This document shows, piece by piece, positions 18,601-28,383 of a stretch of DNA of 64,000 nt. Numbering within the stretch: the stretch's first letter is position 1; each line of letters starts with the position of its first letter. Under the pieces are notes generated by a model. That model saw only the letters and a program-made list of their open reading frames with translations. It searched no databases and had not been told where the DNA came from. The position numbers and the translations under genes were made by a program. The stretch comes from Dokdonella_A sp051958935 (lineage in GTDB: Bacteria > Pseudomonadota > Gammaproteobacteria > Xanthomonadales > Rhodanobacteraceae): contig NZ_JBQCFP010000023.1 of NCBI RefSeq assembly GCF_051958935.1, positions 1 to 64,000 of the forward strand, given 5' to 3'.

Positions 18601-19113
18601 TTCGCTGCCGACGATGAGCTTGACGCCTGTTTCTTCCGAAGCCTGCAAGGCGCGCACGATGCCGGCGAGCGAGCATTCATCGGTGATCGCGAGGGCGGCG
18701 TAGCCGAGTTTCTTCGCGCGTTCGAACAATTCGATCGCGCTCGATGCGCCACGCTGGAACGAGAAGTTCGAAAGGCAATGCAGTTCGGCGTAGTGCGTTC
18801 GTGCGGTCGCCGGGGCGCTGCAGGTCGATTCGACGTGTGGCGCCGATGTGCAATCGGCGATCGCGGCGTCGGGAGTCGCGCCGCCGGAACCCGCACCGTC
18901 CGGAATCGGATTGTCCGGGATCGTGCTGGCCTGGACCGTACTGTTCGAAACCGGGTCGCAGATTGCGCCATCGCCATTCCTGCCCGGCGAGCGGCGACGC
19001 AGCTTGTGCAGACCGCTGCGCGGATCGTCCTCGGCCGCATCGATGGCCGGCAGGCCCGGTTCGATCGGTGCGCGCAGGCGGCGGCGCTTCGCTGGACGCG
19101 GCGGCCCGTTCAT
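15613..19113 (-). CDS. dnaE2: Error-prone DNA polymerase DnaE2 (ImuC)
   Basis: 1166 residues. It is the catalytic subunit of the ImuA-ImuB-DnaE2 mutasome, which copies across damaged DNA in the SOS response. The PHP domain begins at YAELHCLSNFSFQRGASS. The polymerase core contains LCQGRGSSANSAVCYCLGI and PDIDVDFEHERREEVI with the catalytic Asp pair. The C-terminal OB fold (VTFVTLEDETGIVNVVVW) is present. The start MNGPPRPAKRRR is chosen because its ATG overlaps the imuB stop as ATGA. This leaves an unusual N-terminal extension of about 103 residues, basic and then Pro/Ser/Ala-rich, before the PHP domain. Confidence 0.95.
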   Translation of the reverse strand: MNGPPRPAKRRRLRAPIEPGLPAIDAAEDDPRSGLHKLRRRSPGRNGDGAICDPVSNSTVQASTIPDNPIPDGAGSGGATPDAAIADCTSAPHVESTCSAPATARTHYAELHCLSNFSFQRGASSAIELFERAKKLGYAALAITDECSLAGIVRALQASEETGVKLIVGSEIQLADGPRLVLLAANARGYSDLCRLITSGRRRSAKGEYHLTCADAERLGDGVLVLWVPARPDDAAKDEDHAAWVAHRFEGRAWLALERHRGDGEDRRMQRLLALAARHRLVPVATGGVHMHVRRRRALQDVMTAIRLGCTVAEAGHALFPNGERHLRRVDDLAALYPAGLLAETLRVAARCELDLRKLNYRYPRELVPEGLDAITHLRVRTWEGAARRWPQRIPDAVRIQVEKELALIEKLRYEHFFLTVEEIVSWARAQDPPILCQGRGSSANSAVCYCLGITAVNPDNGNLLFERFLSEERDEPPDIDVDFEHERREEVIQHIFDKYGRERAALAATVISYRSKSAIRDVGRALGVPDDQLDGLSGMFSRVRSGQPFETVLRERGFDPSSPVLRKLFALAGELRGFPRHLSQHVGGFVISEEPLHHLVPVENAAMPERTIIQWDKDDLEEMRLLKVDVLALGMLTCIRKCLDLLHAHGLWDHPRTGERPALHDIPQGEDEGDGRIDAVYDMICRADTVGVFQIESRAQMSMLPRLRPRTFYDLVVEVAIVRPGPIQGDMVHPYLRRRKGLEPVDYPQSRFERDSGSDASQVREALGRTLGVPIFQEQVMKLIQVVAGFTPGEADQLRRAMAAWKRRGGLGHFRDRIHEGMTARGYEDAYFERIFQQIQGFGEYGFPESHAASFALLAWASSWLKCHHPAAFTCALLNSQPMGFYQPSQLIQCARAHGVRVLPVDVAASDWDCTLEPLPASAKPDGTDAVALRLGLRQIRGMSEAFATRLVAARRDRPFAGVDDMTRRAAVAPAERARLADAGALPSLSGPRYRARWDSAGTEVPLPVLTAAPLRERAVELREPSVREDVLTDYAMLGLSLTAHPLALVRTELSRRRVSPARITTDAANRGRSLRCAGLVTVRQHPGTAKGVTFVTLEDETGIVNVVVWRALAERQHRVLIEATVMAVDGVLEASDGVHHLIAKRLYDYSPLLPELGFASRDFH

Positions 19114-20540
19114 GCGAACCAGCCCTGCAAGGTCCATGGCGCGTCGCGCACGGGCGCGACGCCGGTATCGACGAAAGCCCAGGCGCGCTGGCCGGCGCGC
19201 GTCTCGATGACGTAGTAGTCACGGCGCTGGTCGCCATCGTCCCACCAGCCGCTTTCGATGCGCTCGGGGCCGGCCAGCACCCGCGCTGGCCGTTCGCGCA
19301 GCGGGAGTGGTCGCCGCAGCAGCCAGAACGGGCGCTCCATCGGTGCCGCGGCGGCTGGCGGGCGCTGCGCGAAGAGCGCGACGAAGCGCCAGGCGTGATC
19401 GGGCCGGTGGTCGGCGACACAGGCCAGACCCTGCAACGCGGCATCGCCGAGTCGCACGCGCAGGCGCTCGACCAGCGCGGGCCAGTCGAGCTGTTCGCGG
19501 CGATGGCTCTCGAACAGGTCGCGATGCAGCGGGCACAGCGGCGGCAAGTCGTCGGCACGCAGCGCGAGCGCATGCACGGAGGCGACGAGTTCGACGCGTT
19601 CGAGTCGGGCGCGCGCGAGGTCGAACAGCGATGCGGCATCGCGCTGTGGCGCGAGCAGGCCGATGTCGATGCGTGTGCAGGCATCGCGCTCGTGGCCGAG
19701 TTCGAGCGTGAAGCGTTGCACGCCGCCGTCGCGCGCGGCGAGGAACTGCGCGAACTCGCGCACGAGGCGCTGCAGCGGGAACGCCAGTGCGCCGTGCGAT
19801 TCGATGCCGTAGCCGAACTCGATGCGACGGGCGTAACGTTGCGGTGGTTGCCATCGCGGCAGCGTTTCCGTGACGAGGCCGCGCATGCGGTCGAGATGGT
19901 CGATGGCGGGTTGGCCGATGCGGCGCGCGAGTTCCGCGCGCGGCAGGCGGAACAGGTCGCCGAGCGTGCGCATGCCCATGCCGTGCAGGGCCGTGATGAT
20001 CTTCGAATCGAGGCCACTCGCCACGATCGGTGCCGCCTCGAGCGCGAGTGGCAGCTGCGCGAGCGCGGGCAGCGCGATCGTGGATCGGCAGGCCGCGAAC
20101 ACGCGCGCGGCGGTCGCGGTCGGCGCGGCGGCGAGCGTGCAGGCGTAGCCGAGCCGATCGATGTCCGCGCGCATCCGGCGTTCCAGCGCAGGCCAGCCGC
20201 CGAACAGCTTCAGGCTCGCGCCGACCTCGAGGAACAGCGTGTCGGACGCTGCGATGCTGACATCGGCACTGTAGCGATAGGCGTGGTCGGCGAGCGAGGC
20301 GAGTGCTTGGCGCTCGGCCGATTCATCGCGGGGCGTGACGGCGAGGCGAGGGCAGAGCAGTTGCGCGCTCGCGAGCGGCTGCTGTGCGCGAACGCCGGCC
20401 TTGCCCGCGGCCGCATTCGCGAGCACGACGTGGCGCCGTTGCTGCGGACCATCGACGATCGCATGCGGCCGATCGACGGGCACGTCGGAATGAAGCGCTT
20501 CCAGCGCCAGCCGGGGGTAATGCAGGCAGACCCAGAACAC
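19110..20540 (-). CDS. imuB: ImuB, Y-family polymerase-like mutasome subunit
   Basis: 476 residues. ImuB is a Y-family homologue that lacks catalytic acidic residues and tethers DnaE2 to the beta clamp and ImuA. Recognisable segments are ADVSIAASDTLFLEVGASLK (palm), IGQPAIDHLDRMRG (little finger), and the C-terminal WWDDGDQRRDYYVIETRAGQ motif of ImuB proteins. The start is GTG at 20540 with GAGG 6 bases upstream. It begins 15 bp after imuA and overlaps dnaE2 by 4 bp (ATGA), so the cassette is translationally coupled. Confidence 0.94.
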   Translation of the reverse strand: MFWVCLHYPRLALEALHSDVPVDRPHAIVDGPQQRRHVVLANAAAGKAGVRAQQPLASAQLLCPRLAVTPRDESAERQALASLADHAYRYSADVSIAASDTLFLEVGASLKLFGGWPALERRMRADIDRLGYACTLAAAPTATAARVFAACRSTIALPALAQLPLALEAAPIVASGLDSKIITALHGMGMRTLGDLFRLPRAELARRIGQPAIDHLDRMRGLVTETLPRWQPPQRYARRIEFGYGIESHGALAFPLQRLVREFAQFLAARDGGVQRFTLELGHERDACTRIDIGLLAPQRDAASLFDLARARLERVELVASVHALALRADDLPPLCPLHRDLFESHRREQLDWPALVERLRVRLGDAALQGLACVADHRPDHAWRFVALFAQRPPAAAAPMERPFWLLRRPLPLRERPARVLAGPERIESGWWDDGDQRRDYYVIETRAGQRAWAFVDTGVAPVRDAPWTLQGWFA

Positions 20541-20555
20541 GCATGCCTCGGTGCA

Positions 20556-21287
20556 TCAGGCGCGCAGCCCGAGCGCGTGGGTCTGTTCGCCGAAGCGGCC
20601 GCGGCATTTGAGGATTTCCAGGCGCGGCTCGGTCTCGCCGGCTTCCAGGCGCAGTCGCAATGCCGCCGGGCTCGCTTCGTGCGCGGCGGACAGGGGGCGG
20701 AACACGAAACCGAACGTGCCACCGGCTTCCGCCGCGAGCTGCAGGCGGCGCAGTTGCCGGTAGTCGGAGCGTGGCAGCCAGTTCAGCACGGCGCCACAGC
20801 AACCCGCGCGCAGGCATTGCTCGGCGGTCCAGTGCGTGTCCGCGGCGGACGCATCGATGTGCACGAGCTGGGCCAGGTCGACGCCGGCGGCGACGAGTGC
20901 AGGCGCATAGGGAATGTAAGGCGGTGCGACCAGCACGACGCGTTTGCGCGCCTGGGTTAGCGTCGCGAGTGCAGGCAGCAGCAGGCTGCATTCGCCGAGG
21001 CCATCGTGTGCGGCGAGGATTTCACTGAGCGCACCGCATGGCCAGCCACCACCCGGCAGCAGGGCATCGAGATCGGCGATGCCGGTCGGCAGCGCATCAC
21101 TGCGAGGCGCTTTCGCGCTGCCGCGGCGCCAGATGCCCGGATGGCGCAGCACGTCGGCGAGTGCCGCTACGTCGCGACGTGCCGGTGCCGTTGCAGCGAC
21201 GCGCGTTGCCGGGGCAATGATGGTCGGAGCGAAGATCGGAGAGTCGCCGGTACCCGATGCGGGTTCGGAAAGATTCGTCGTGAACAT
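20556..21287 (-). CDS. imuA: ImuA, RecA/SulA-like mutasome subunit
   Basis: 243 residues. A RecA-fold accessory protein of SOS mutagenesis. The conserved opening LPTGIADLDALLPGGGWPCG and the strand QARKRVVLVAPPYIPYAPAL match ImuA. The Walker A Lys is absent, as is common in this family. An N-terminal region of about 65 residues precedes the RecA-like part and is Ala/Pro/Thr-rich at first. The start MFTTNLSEP is the first in the frame and lies 6 bp after the lexA stop, confirming one operon. Confidence 0.93.
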   Translation of the reverse strand: MFTTNLSEPASGTGDSPIFAPTIIAPATRVAATAPARRDVAALADVLRHPGIWRRGSAKAPRSDALPTGIADLDALLPGGGWPCGALSEILAAHDGLGECSLLLPALATLTQARKRVVLVAPPYIPYAPALVAAGVDLAQLVHIDASAADTHWTAEQCLRAGCCGAVLNWLPRSDYRQLRRLQLAAEAGGTFGFVFRPLSAAHEASPAALRLRLEAGETEPRLEILKCRGRFGEQTHALGLRA

Positions 21288-21293
21288 GCCGGT

Positions 21294-21932
21294 TCATCCC
21301 TGGCGGAGTCGGTCGGAGGGAGCGGGGCGGATCAGGCCGACGTACACGCCCTCGATCGCGAATGCATGCCGTTCGGGATCGATGTCGATGGGAGCGAAAT
21401 CCGCATTCGCGGGCAGCAGGCGGATGCGATCGCCGCGCTGTTCGAGCTGCTTGACGGTGACCTCGTCGTCGAGGCGGGCGACCACGATGCGACCGTGCGC
21501 CGCGGTCGGCGTGCGATGCACGGCGATGAGGTCGCCGTCGAGAATGCCGGCGTCGCGCATGCTGAGGCCGACGACGCGAAGCAGGTAATCCGCGCGTGGG
21601 CGGAACAGGTCCGGATCCACGCCGTGCTCGGCTTCGATGTTTTCCGCGGCGAGGATGGGGCTGCCGGCGGCAACCCGGCCGACGAGGGGGAGCAGGGTTG
21701 CCGCAGGCGCCCGCGAGCGAAGCGGGAGGCGCAGGCCACGATGATGAGGCGACCGCTCGAGTGCGCCCTTGCGAACCAGCGCCTCTACATAATCCTGCGC
21801 TGAACTATGGCTTGCAAGCCCCAGATTTTCCGCAATTTCCCGCAGGCTCGGCGCGCAGCCATGCTGCTCGAGATGCTGCCGGATGCAGTCGAGTACGCGA
21901 TGCTGGTTGGTGGTCAGGCGCAGGTCGTCCAT
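21294..21932 (-). CDS. lexA: LexA-type SOS repressor heading the mutagenesis cassette
   Basis: 212 residues. The N-terminal winged helix (LREIAENLGLASHSSAQDYV) binds DNA. The C-terminal S24 peptidase-like domain self-cleaves at A89-G90 (VGRVAAGSP) on contact with RecA filaments, using S124 (VVGLSMRD) and K161 (EVTVKQLE). All three elements are intact. It is the first gene of lexA-imuA-imuB-dnaE2. A GTAC-N4-GTAC palindrome begins about 14 bases before the ATG, so the gene likely represses its own operon. No Shine-Dalgarno is visible before the ATG (TTCGCCCC), so the message may be nearly leaderless. It may be a second, cassette-specific LexA, with a canonical LexA elsewhere. Confidence 0.95.
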   Translation of the reverse strand: MDDLRLTTNQHRVLDCIRQHLEQHGCAPSLREIAENLGLASHSSAQDYVEALVRKGALERSPHHRGLRLPLRSRAPAATLLPLVGRVAAGSPILAAENIEAEHGVDPDLFRPRADYLLRVVGLSMRDAGILDGDLIAVHRTPTAAHGRIVVARLDDEVTVKQLEQRGDRIRLLPANADFAPIDIDPERHAFAIEGVYVGLIRPAPSDRLRQG

Positions 21933-21942
21933 GGGGCGAATG

Positions 21943-21960
21943 TACGTACATTAGTACGTA
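21943..21960. promoter_or_regulatory. LexA operator of the lexA-imuA-imuB-dnaE2 operon
   Basis: The 18-bp sequence TACGTACATTAGTACGTA is a perfect 7-bp inverted repeat with a 4-base spacer. Its core GTAC-ATTA-GTAC resembles the GTAC-N4-GT(A/G)C boxes described for cassette-linked LexA proteins, and differs from the enterobacterial CTGT-N8-ACAG box. It lies 10 bp upstream of the lexA ATG. Binding is inferred from position and symmetry. Confidence 0.8.
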
Positions 21961-22208
21961 TCCGCAAGACCCATGCTCATCTGGCATGGGTGGCCTCGGC
22001 CCACCATACGGAACATTGCGTCCAGAGCCCGATGCGGTAGCCACGCAAGGCTCCTTCGCCGCCGCGAGGCGTTCCCGCGAGGTTCCGCCCGCCTCGGCGA
22101 GCGGAACTTGGCGGCGAGGCTTCGCCTCGGCGAATGAAGCTCTGTGCAGCTATCGAAAATGCGCGCCGAGGCGTGCCAAATGCCAACAGGCGTGCAGATG
22201 GATGAAGA
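21961..22208. repeat. Extragenic palindromic sequences between lexA and the M4 protease
   Basis: The segment CATGGGTGGCCTCGGCCCAC at about 21982-22003 is an imperfect palindrome of the GGTGGGCCGAGGCCCACC type. Positions 22050-22140 hold CCGCGAGGCGTTCCCGCGAG and GGCGAGGCTTCGCCTCGGCG, which can form further hairpins. No gene is supported. Confidence 0.5.
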
Positions 22209-22240
22209 ACAAAAAAAGACCCCGGCACGAGGCCGGGGTC
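22209..22240 (-). terminator. Rho-independent terminator of the M4 protease gene
   Basis: On the minus strand a 9-bp stem (GACCCCGGC, loop CTCGT, GCCGGGGTC) is followed directly by seven T residues. It lies about 35 bp after the protease stop. Confidence 0.92.
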
Positions 22241-22275
22241 GGAGTGTCGCAGCAACACCGCATCCGTTGCGGTGA

Positions 22276-24504
22276 TTACGGCGTGATCGTGCCCTTGAGC
22301 GAAACGCCCGAGAACGCGGCGTAGGCGCGCACGTTGACGTAGTAGGTCCCTGCAGTCGGTGCATTGAAGGTGCAGGTCTCGCTGTTGCCCGACGTGTACG
22401 GGCGGCAGTCGTAGGTCGACGTCGTCGGCGCGCTGCCGCGGCGGACGTACATGTCCGCGTCGCCGGTGCCGCCCGAGATCGTGAACACGACCTTGCTCTG
22501 GCCGGCCGGAACGACGAGCGTGTAGTTCGGCGAGGTCGTGCCCGTGGCCTGCGCGGCGAGCGTGACGGGCACGCCGCTGGTCAGGACCGTGCCGCCGCCG
22601 CCACCGCCGCCACCCGTGCTGTAGCTGCCGGTGAGGCTCGTGCCCGAGTAGGTGCTGTAGCCGTGGATGAGCACGTAGTACTTGCCGGTCTGCGCGGTCG
22701 CGATATTGCAGGTCTCGGCAGTCGTGCTGCCTTCCGACTTGCAGGTGTACGACGACGTCGTCGGCGCGCTGCCGAACTTGACGTAGAGGTCCGCATCGCC
22801 CGAGCCGCCCGAAGTGACGAACTTGAGGCCCGTTGCGCCCGCCGGAACGTCGAGCGTGTACAGCTTGTCGCTACCGCTCGCGCCCGAGATGCCGGTGACC
22901 GCGACGCCATTGGTCAGCACGACCGGCGTGCCGCCACCACCACCGCCGCCGTTGCAGCTCACGCCGACCGCGGCGAACGCGGCCGTGACGTCCGCCTTGA
23001 CGAAGCCGAGGTCGGTCGCCGCGGTCTCGACGCCGCAGGCGCCGCTGTTGAACGTGCTCGACGGCGTCCAGTACAGGCTGTTGGCGCGCGCGAACGACTT
23101 GAACGCCTTGACCGTGTCCCAGCCGGAGGTCTTGGCGAGCGTGCAGAACGCCTTGTTGTAGACGCCCGAGGAGTAATGCACGTCGAGCCCGCTGTTGTAG
23201 TTCGCGGCGTTGTCGATCGAACCGCCATCCTGGGTCGGGTTGCACATGTAGCGCAGCGCGCCGGACGCCTTGAACACTTCCGGACCGACGAGGAAGTCGT
23301 TCGTGCCCTTCCAGTAATACTCGGTCGCCTCGCCGCCCATGTCCGAGAACGCCTCGTTCATGCCGCCGGACTGGCCGGAATAGGTGAGGTTGGAATGCTG
23401 TTCGGTGAAGCCGTGCGAGACCTCGTGGCCGGCGACGTCGACGCTGACCAGCGGATAGAACGTGCTCGCGCCGTCACCGAAGCTCATCGTGGAGCCGTCC
23501 CAGAACGCGTTCTCATAGCTGGAGCTGTAGTGCGTGCGCATGACCAGCTGGAACGTCAGCGCCTTCACGCCCATGTACGCGCTGTACATGTTCTGGATCA
23601 CGCCGCCGAAGAAGTGCGCGTCGTTGAGCGGCGAGTACGCGCCGTTGATCGACTTCACCGTGTTGCGCGGGCAGGTGTAGGAGAACGCGGTCGTGCTCGA
23701 CGTGCCGCCGTTGAGGTTCACCGTCTTCACGTCGGCGTTGTTCATCGTGCACGTCGAGCCGCTCTGCGCGACGTCGAGGTAGCCGTAGCGGCCGCCCGAA
23801 CCCCATTCGTACTGGCCGGTCTTGGCGTTGCCGCCGGGGCCGGTGCCGACCGTCGCGGTGGTGAGGCCATCCCAGCGCTTGAGCACGCTGCCGGTCTGCG
23901 CGTCGACGATCACGAACGGACGGCGCGGTTCGCCGCCACCGGCCTTGTCGGCGAAGAAGGAGACGACGTAGACGAGTTGGGCGTAACCCTTGTCGTCGAC
24001 GTAGATCATCTGGCGCGATTCCTCGCGCTCGGTGATCACGTTGCGCGCGAGGCGCTCGCCTGCCTTGGCGATCGAGAGCGCGTTCGCGGCGGTGAGTTTC
24101 GCGCTGGCGCTGCCGAGGTCCGCGGCGAGCCCCTCGACCTGGCGACCGAACAGAGTCAGCACTTCGCCCTTGGCGTTCTCAGTGACGACGACGTGCTCGC
24201 CCCACACCGGGATGCCGCGGAACGTCTGCTGGTAGCGGAAATGTCGCGTGCCCGCCTCGTCGACGACGGCGATCGACTCGAGTGCCGATCCGTTCTCGAG
24301 GCCGAGCATCTCGGCATGGCGGTCTTCGGCCTTCGCGGCCGTGCCGATGCCGGCGACGGCGCGGGCATAGGTGGAATTCAACGCTTTGGTATCGTGCCCG
24401 TGCACGTCCACCACGGTCGCGGCGGATGCGGAAGCGGCGAACATCGCAAGAAACAATGGTGACAGCGCAACTGCCGCCGACAGGCGGCGCTTCGTCTCGA
24501 TCAC
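22276..24504 (-). CDS. Secreted M4-family (thermolysin-like) metalloprotease with two PPC domains
   Basis: 742 residues. The start is GTG at 24504 with GGGGAG 7 bases upstream; it opens a signal peptide ending AASASA. A long propeptide (FTP and PepSY-like, residues ~30-225) is followed by the catalytic domain with HEVSH (H360, E361, H364) and the third zinc ligand in GGMNEAFSD (E384). After the catalytic domain come two pre-peptidase C-terminal (PPC) domains of about 95 residues each (GSGDADLYVKFGSAPTTSSY and GTGDADMYVRRGSAPTTSTY). Poly-Gly linkers of eight or so residues separate them. PPC domains are usually removed on maturation. It is a digestive exoenzyme. It has its own terminator and no operon partner. 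Confidence 0.96.
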   Translation of the reverse strand: MIETKRRLSAAVALSPLFLAMFAASASAATVVDVHGHDTKALNSTYARAVAGIGTAAKAEDRHAEMLGLENGSALESIAVVDEAGTRHFRYQQTFRGIPVWGEHVVVTENAKGEVLTLFGRQVEGLAADLGSASAKLTAANALSIAKAGERLARNVITEREESRQMIYVDDKGYAQLVYVVSFFADKAGGGEPRRPFVIVDAQTGSVLKRWDGLTTATVGTGPGGNAKTGQYEWGSGGRYGYLDVAQSGSTCTMNNADVKTVNLNGGTSSTTAFSYTCPRNTVKSINGAYSPLNDAHFFGGVIQNMYSAYMGVKALTFQLVMRTHYSSSYENAFWDGSTMSFGDGASTFYPLVSVDVAGHEVSHGFTEQHSNLTYSGQSGGMNEAFSDMGGEATEYYWKGTNDFLVGPEVFKASGALRYMCNPTQDGGSIDNAANYNSGLDVHYSSGVYNKAFCTLAKTSGWDTVKAFKSFARANSLYWTPSSTFNSGACGVETAATDLGFVKADVTAAFAAVGVSCNGGGGGGGTPVVLTNGVAVTGISGASGSDKLYTLDVPAGATGLKFVTSGGSGDADLYVKFGSAPTTSSYTCKSEGSTTAETCNIATAQTGKYYVLIHGYSTYSGTSLTGSYSTGGGGGGGGTVLTSGVPVTLAAQATGTTSPNYTLVVPAGQSKVVFTISGGTGDADMYVRRGSAPTTSTYDCRPYTSGNSETCTFNAPTAGTYYVNVRAYAAFSGVSLKGTITP

Positions 24505-24892
24505 GGATTGACTCCCCAGCAGATGACGGTTGGTTGAAGCCGCCTTCGGGCGGCCGCGGATACCACAGTCACTGGGGGCGACCGCGTGCACACGGGCACA
24601 CGCGCAGGACGCACACGCAGAGCAGGCGTTCCCTCGACGCCTGGCACGGATACACGACGGTTCTCCCCAGAACCGCGCTTGTGGCCCCTCTCTGAACCCA
24701 AGCGCGGGCGGCACCCTAGCAGCGCCTGTGACGAAAGTAATGCTGCGTGGCAGCGGAAAACGTATTCATCCGCGTGCGCAGACATGACGGATCGTCATGA
24801 CGTCATGCATCGAACACAGGGTTGCGCCACTCGGCGTGGCGCGCCGACCGGTTCGGCCTCGGCGGCATCGAGGGTTGCGAAGCGTGCGTGAC
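24505..24892. other. Gap of about 390 bp between the M4 protease and ppsA
   Basis: It holds the M4 protease leader on the minus strand. I see no coding region, tRNA or clear repeat. The promoter of the protease should lie within about 24520-24760. A relatively AT-richer stretch (AAGTAATGCTGCGTGGCAGC at about 24737) is the best candidate area but lacks recognisable boxes. Confidence 0.4.
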
Positions 24893-24922
24893 CGGCGGGC
24901 CGGCTTGGACCCCGGCCCGCCG
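24893..24922. terminator. GC-rich hairpin just past ppsA
   Basis: An 11-bp perfect stem (CGGCGGGCCGG / CCGGCCCGCCG) with an 8-base loop, 7 bp after the ppsA stop. No T-tract follows, so it may only stabilise the 3' end. Confidence 0.5.
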
Positions 24923-24929
24923 ACGACGG

Positions 24930-27302
<2,373 letters not shown>

Positions 27303-27482
27303 GGGGATACTCCGTGGGAAGAGAAGGCCGCTTTGCGGCAGCGCGCAATTTTCGGGCTTTGCCGCGGTTCCGGCAAGCCGCGCCGGGTCGGGCGGCGCCG
27401 GCGCCGCGGGAACGGCGGCGCAGGGCGCGGAAATCGGCCCGCTTCCCGTAGACTCGCCGGCGACAGAAGCCCCGGGAGCCCC

Positions 27483-28298
27483 ATGCGCCGCACGATCTTC
27501 TACGTCTCCGACGGCACCGGCATCACCGCCGAAACGATCGGCCACAGCGTCCTCACCCAGTTCGATTCGGTCGAGTTCGACACCTACCGCATCCCGTTCG
27601 TCGACGCCGAGGACAAGGCGCGCGCGGCGACCGTGCGCATCCGCACCGCCTACGCGCAGAGCGGCGTGCGGCCGATCGTGGTCAACACGATCATGGACCA
27701 GAAGCTCAGCGACATCGTCGCCGAGAGCGGCGCGCTCATGCTCGACGTGTTCGCGCCGTTCATCGGCCCGCTCGAGGCGGAACTGGGCACGATGCGCTCG
27801 GCACGCGTCGGCAAGGCGCACGGCCTGACCGACTTCACCGAGTACGAGGCGCGCATCAACGCGACCAACTACGCGCTCAGCCACGACGACGGCATCGACG
27901 TGAACTACGCGGACGCCGACGTGATCCTGGTCGGCGTCTCGCGCGTGGGCAAGACGCCGACCTGCCTCTACATGGCCCTGCATTACGGCGTGCGCGCGGC
28001 GAACTACCCGCTGACCGAGGAAGACCTCGAACGGCTCGAGCTGCCGCGCCGCCTGCTGCCGTTCCGCTCGCGCCTGTACGGACTCACGATCGAGCCGCAG
28101 CGCCTCGCCCAGGTGCGCCAAGCGCGTCGCCCGGGCAGCCGCTACGCCCAACTGGAGCAGTGTCGCTGGGAACTGGGCCAGGCGGACAAGCTGTTCCGCC
28201 GCGACGCGATCCCGGTGCAGAACACCACCCATACCTCGATCGAGGAAATCGCGAGCAAGATCCTCGCCGAGCTCGGCATCGAGAAGCACATGTTCTGA
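27483..28298 (+). CDS. ppsR: PEP synthase regulatory protein PpsR (kinase/pyrophosphorylase, DUF299)
   Basis: 271 residues. It inactivates PpsA by ADP-dependent phosphorylation of a Thr near the catalytic His and reactivates it by Pi-dependent dephosphorylation. The family start RRTIFYVSDGTGITAET is intact, and the P-loop GVSRVGKTPT lies near residue 155. It is divergent from ppsA, with 180 bp between start codons, the common arrangement for this pair. Confidence 0.96.
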   Translation: MRRTIFYVSDGTGITAETIGHSVLTQFDSVEFDTYRIPFVDAEDKARAATVRIRTAYAQSGVRPIVVNTIMDQKLSDIVAESGALMLDVFAPFIGPLEAELGTMRSARVGKAHGLTDFTEYEARINATNYALSHDDGIDVNYADADVILVGVSRVGKTPTCLYMALHYGVRAANYPLTEEDLERLELPRRLLPFRSRLYGLTIEPQRLAQVRQARRPGSRYAQLEQCRWELGQADKLFRRDAIPVQNTTHTSIEEIASKILAELGIEKHMF

Positions 28299-28383
28299 GT
28301 CCCTGGGCGTACGCACGCGCGGCGCGGGACAGGTATCCTCGGGGCTCCTGGCGCCGGGGCGCCATGTTCCTGGGGGAGGCACC

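Noticed and set aside
16558..19215. Long open frame on the plus strand opposite dnaE2
   Set aside because: It is a GC-driven shadow of dnaE2 with no domain and no ribosome site.
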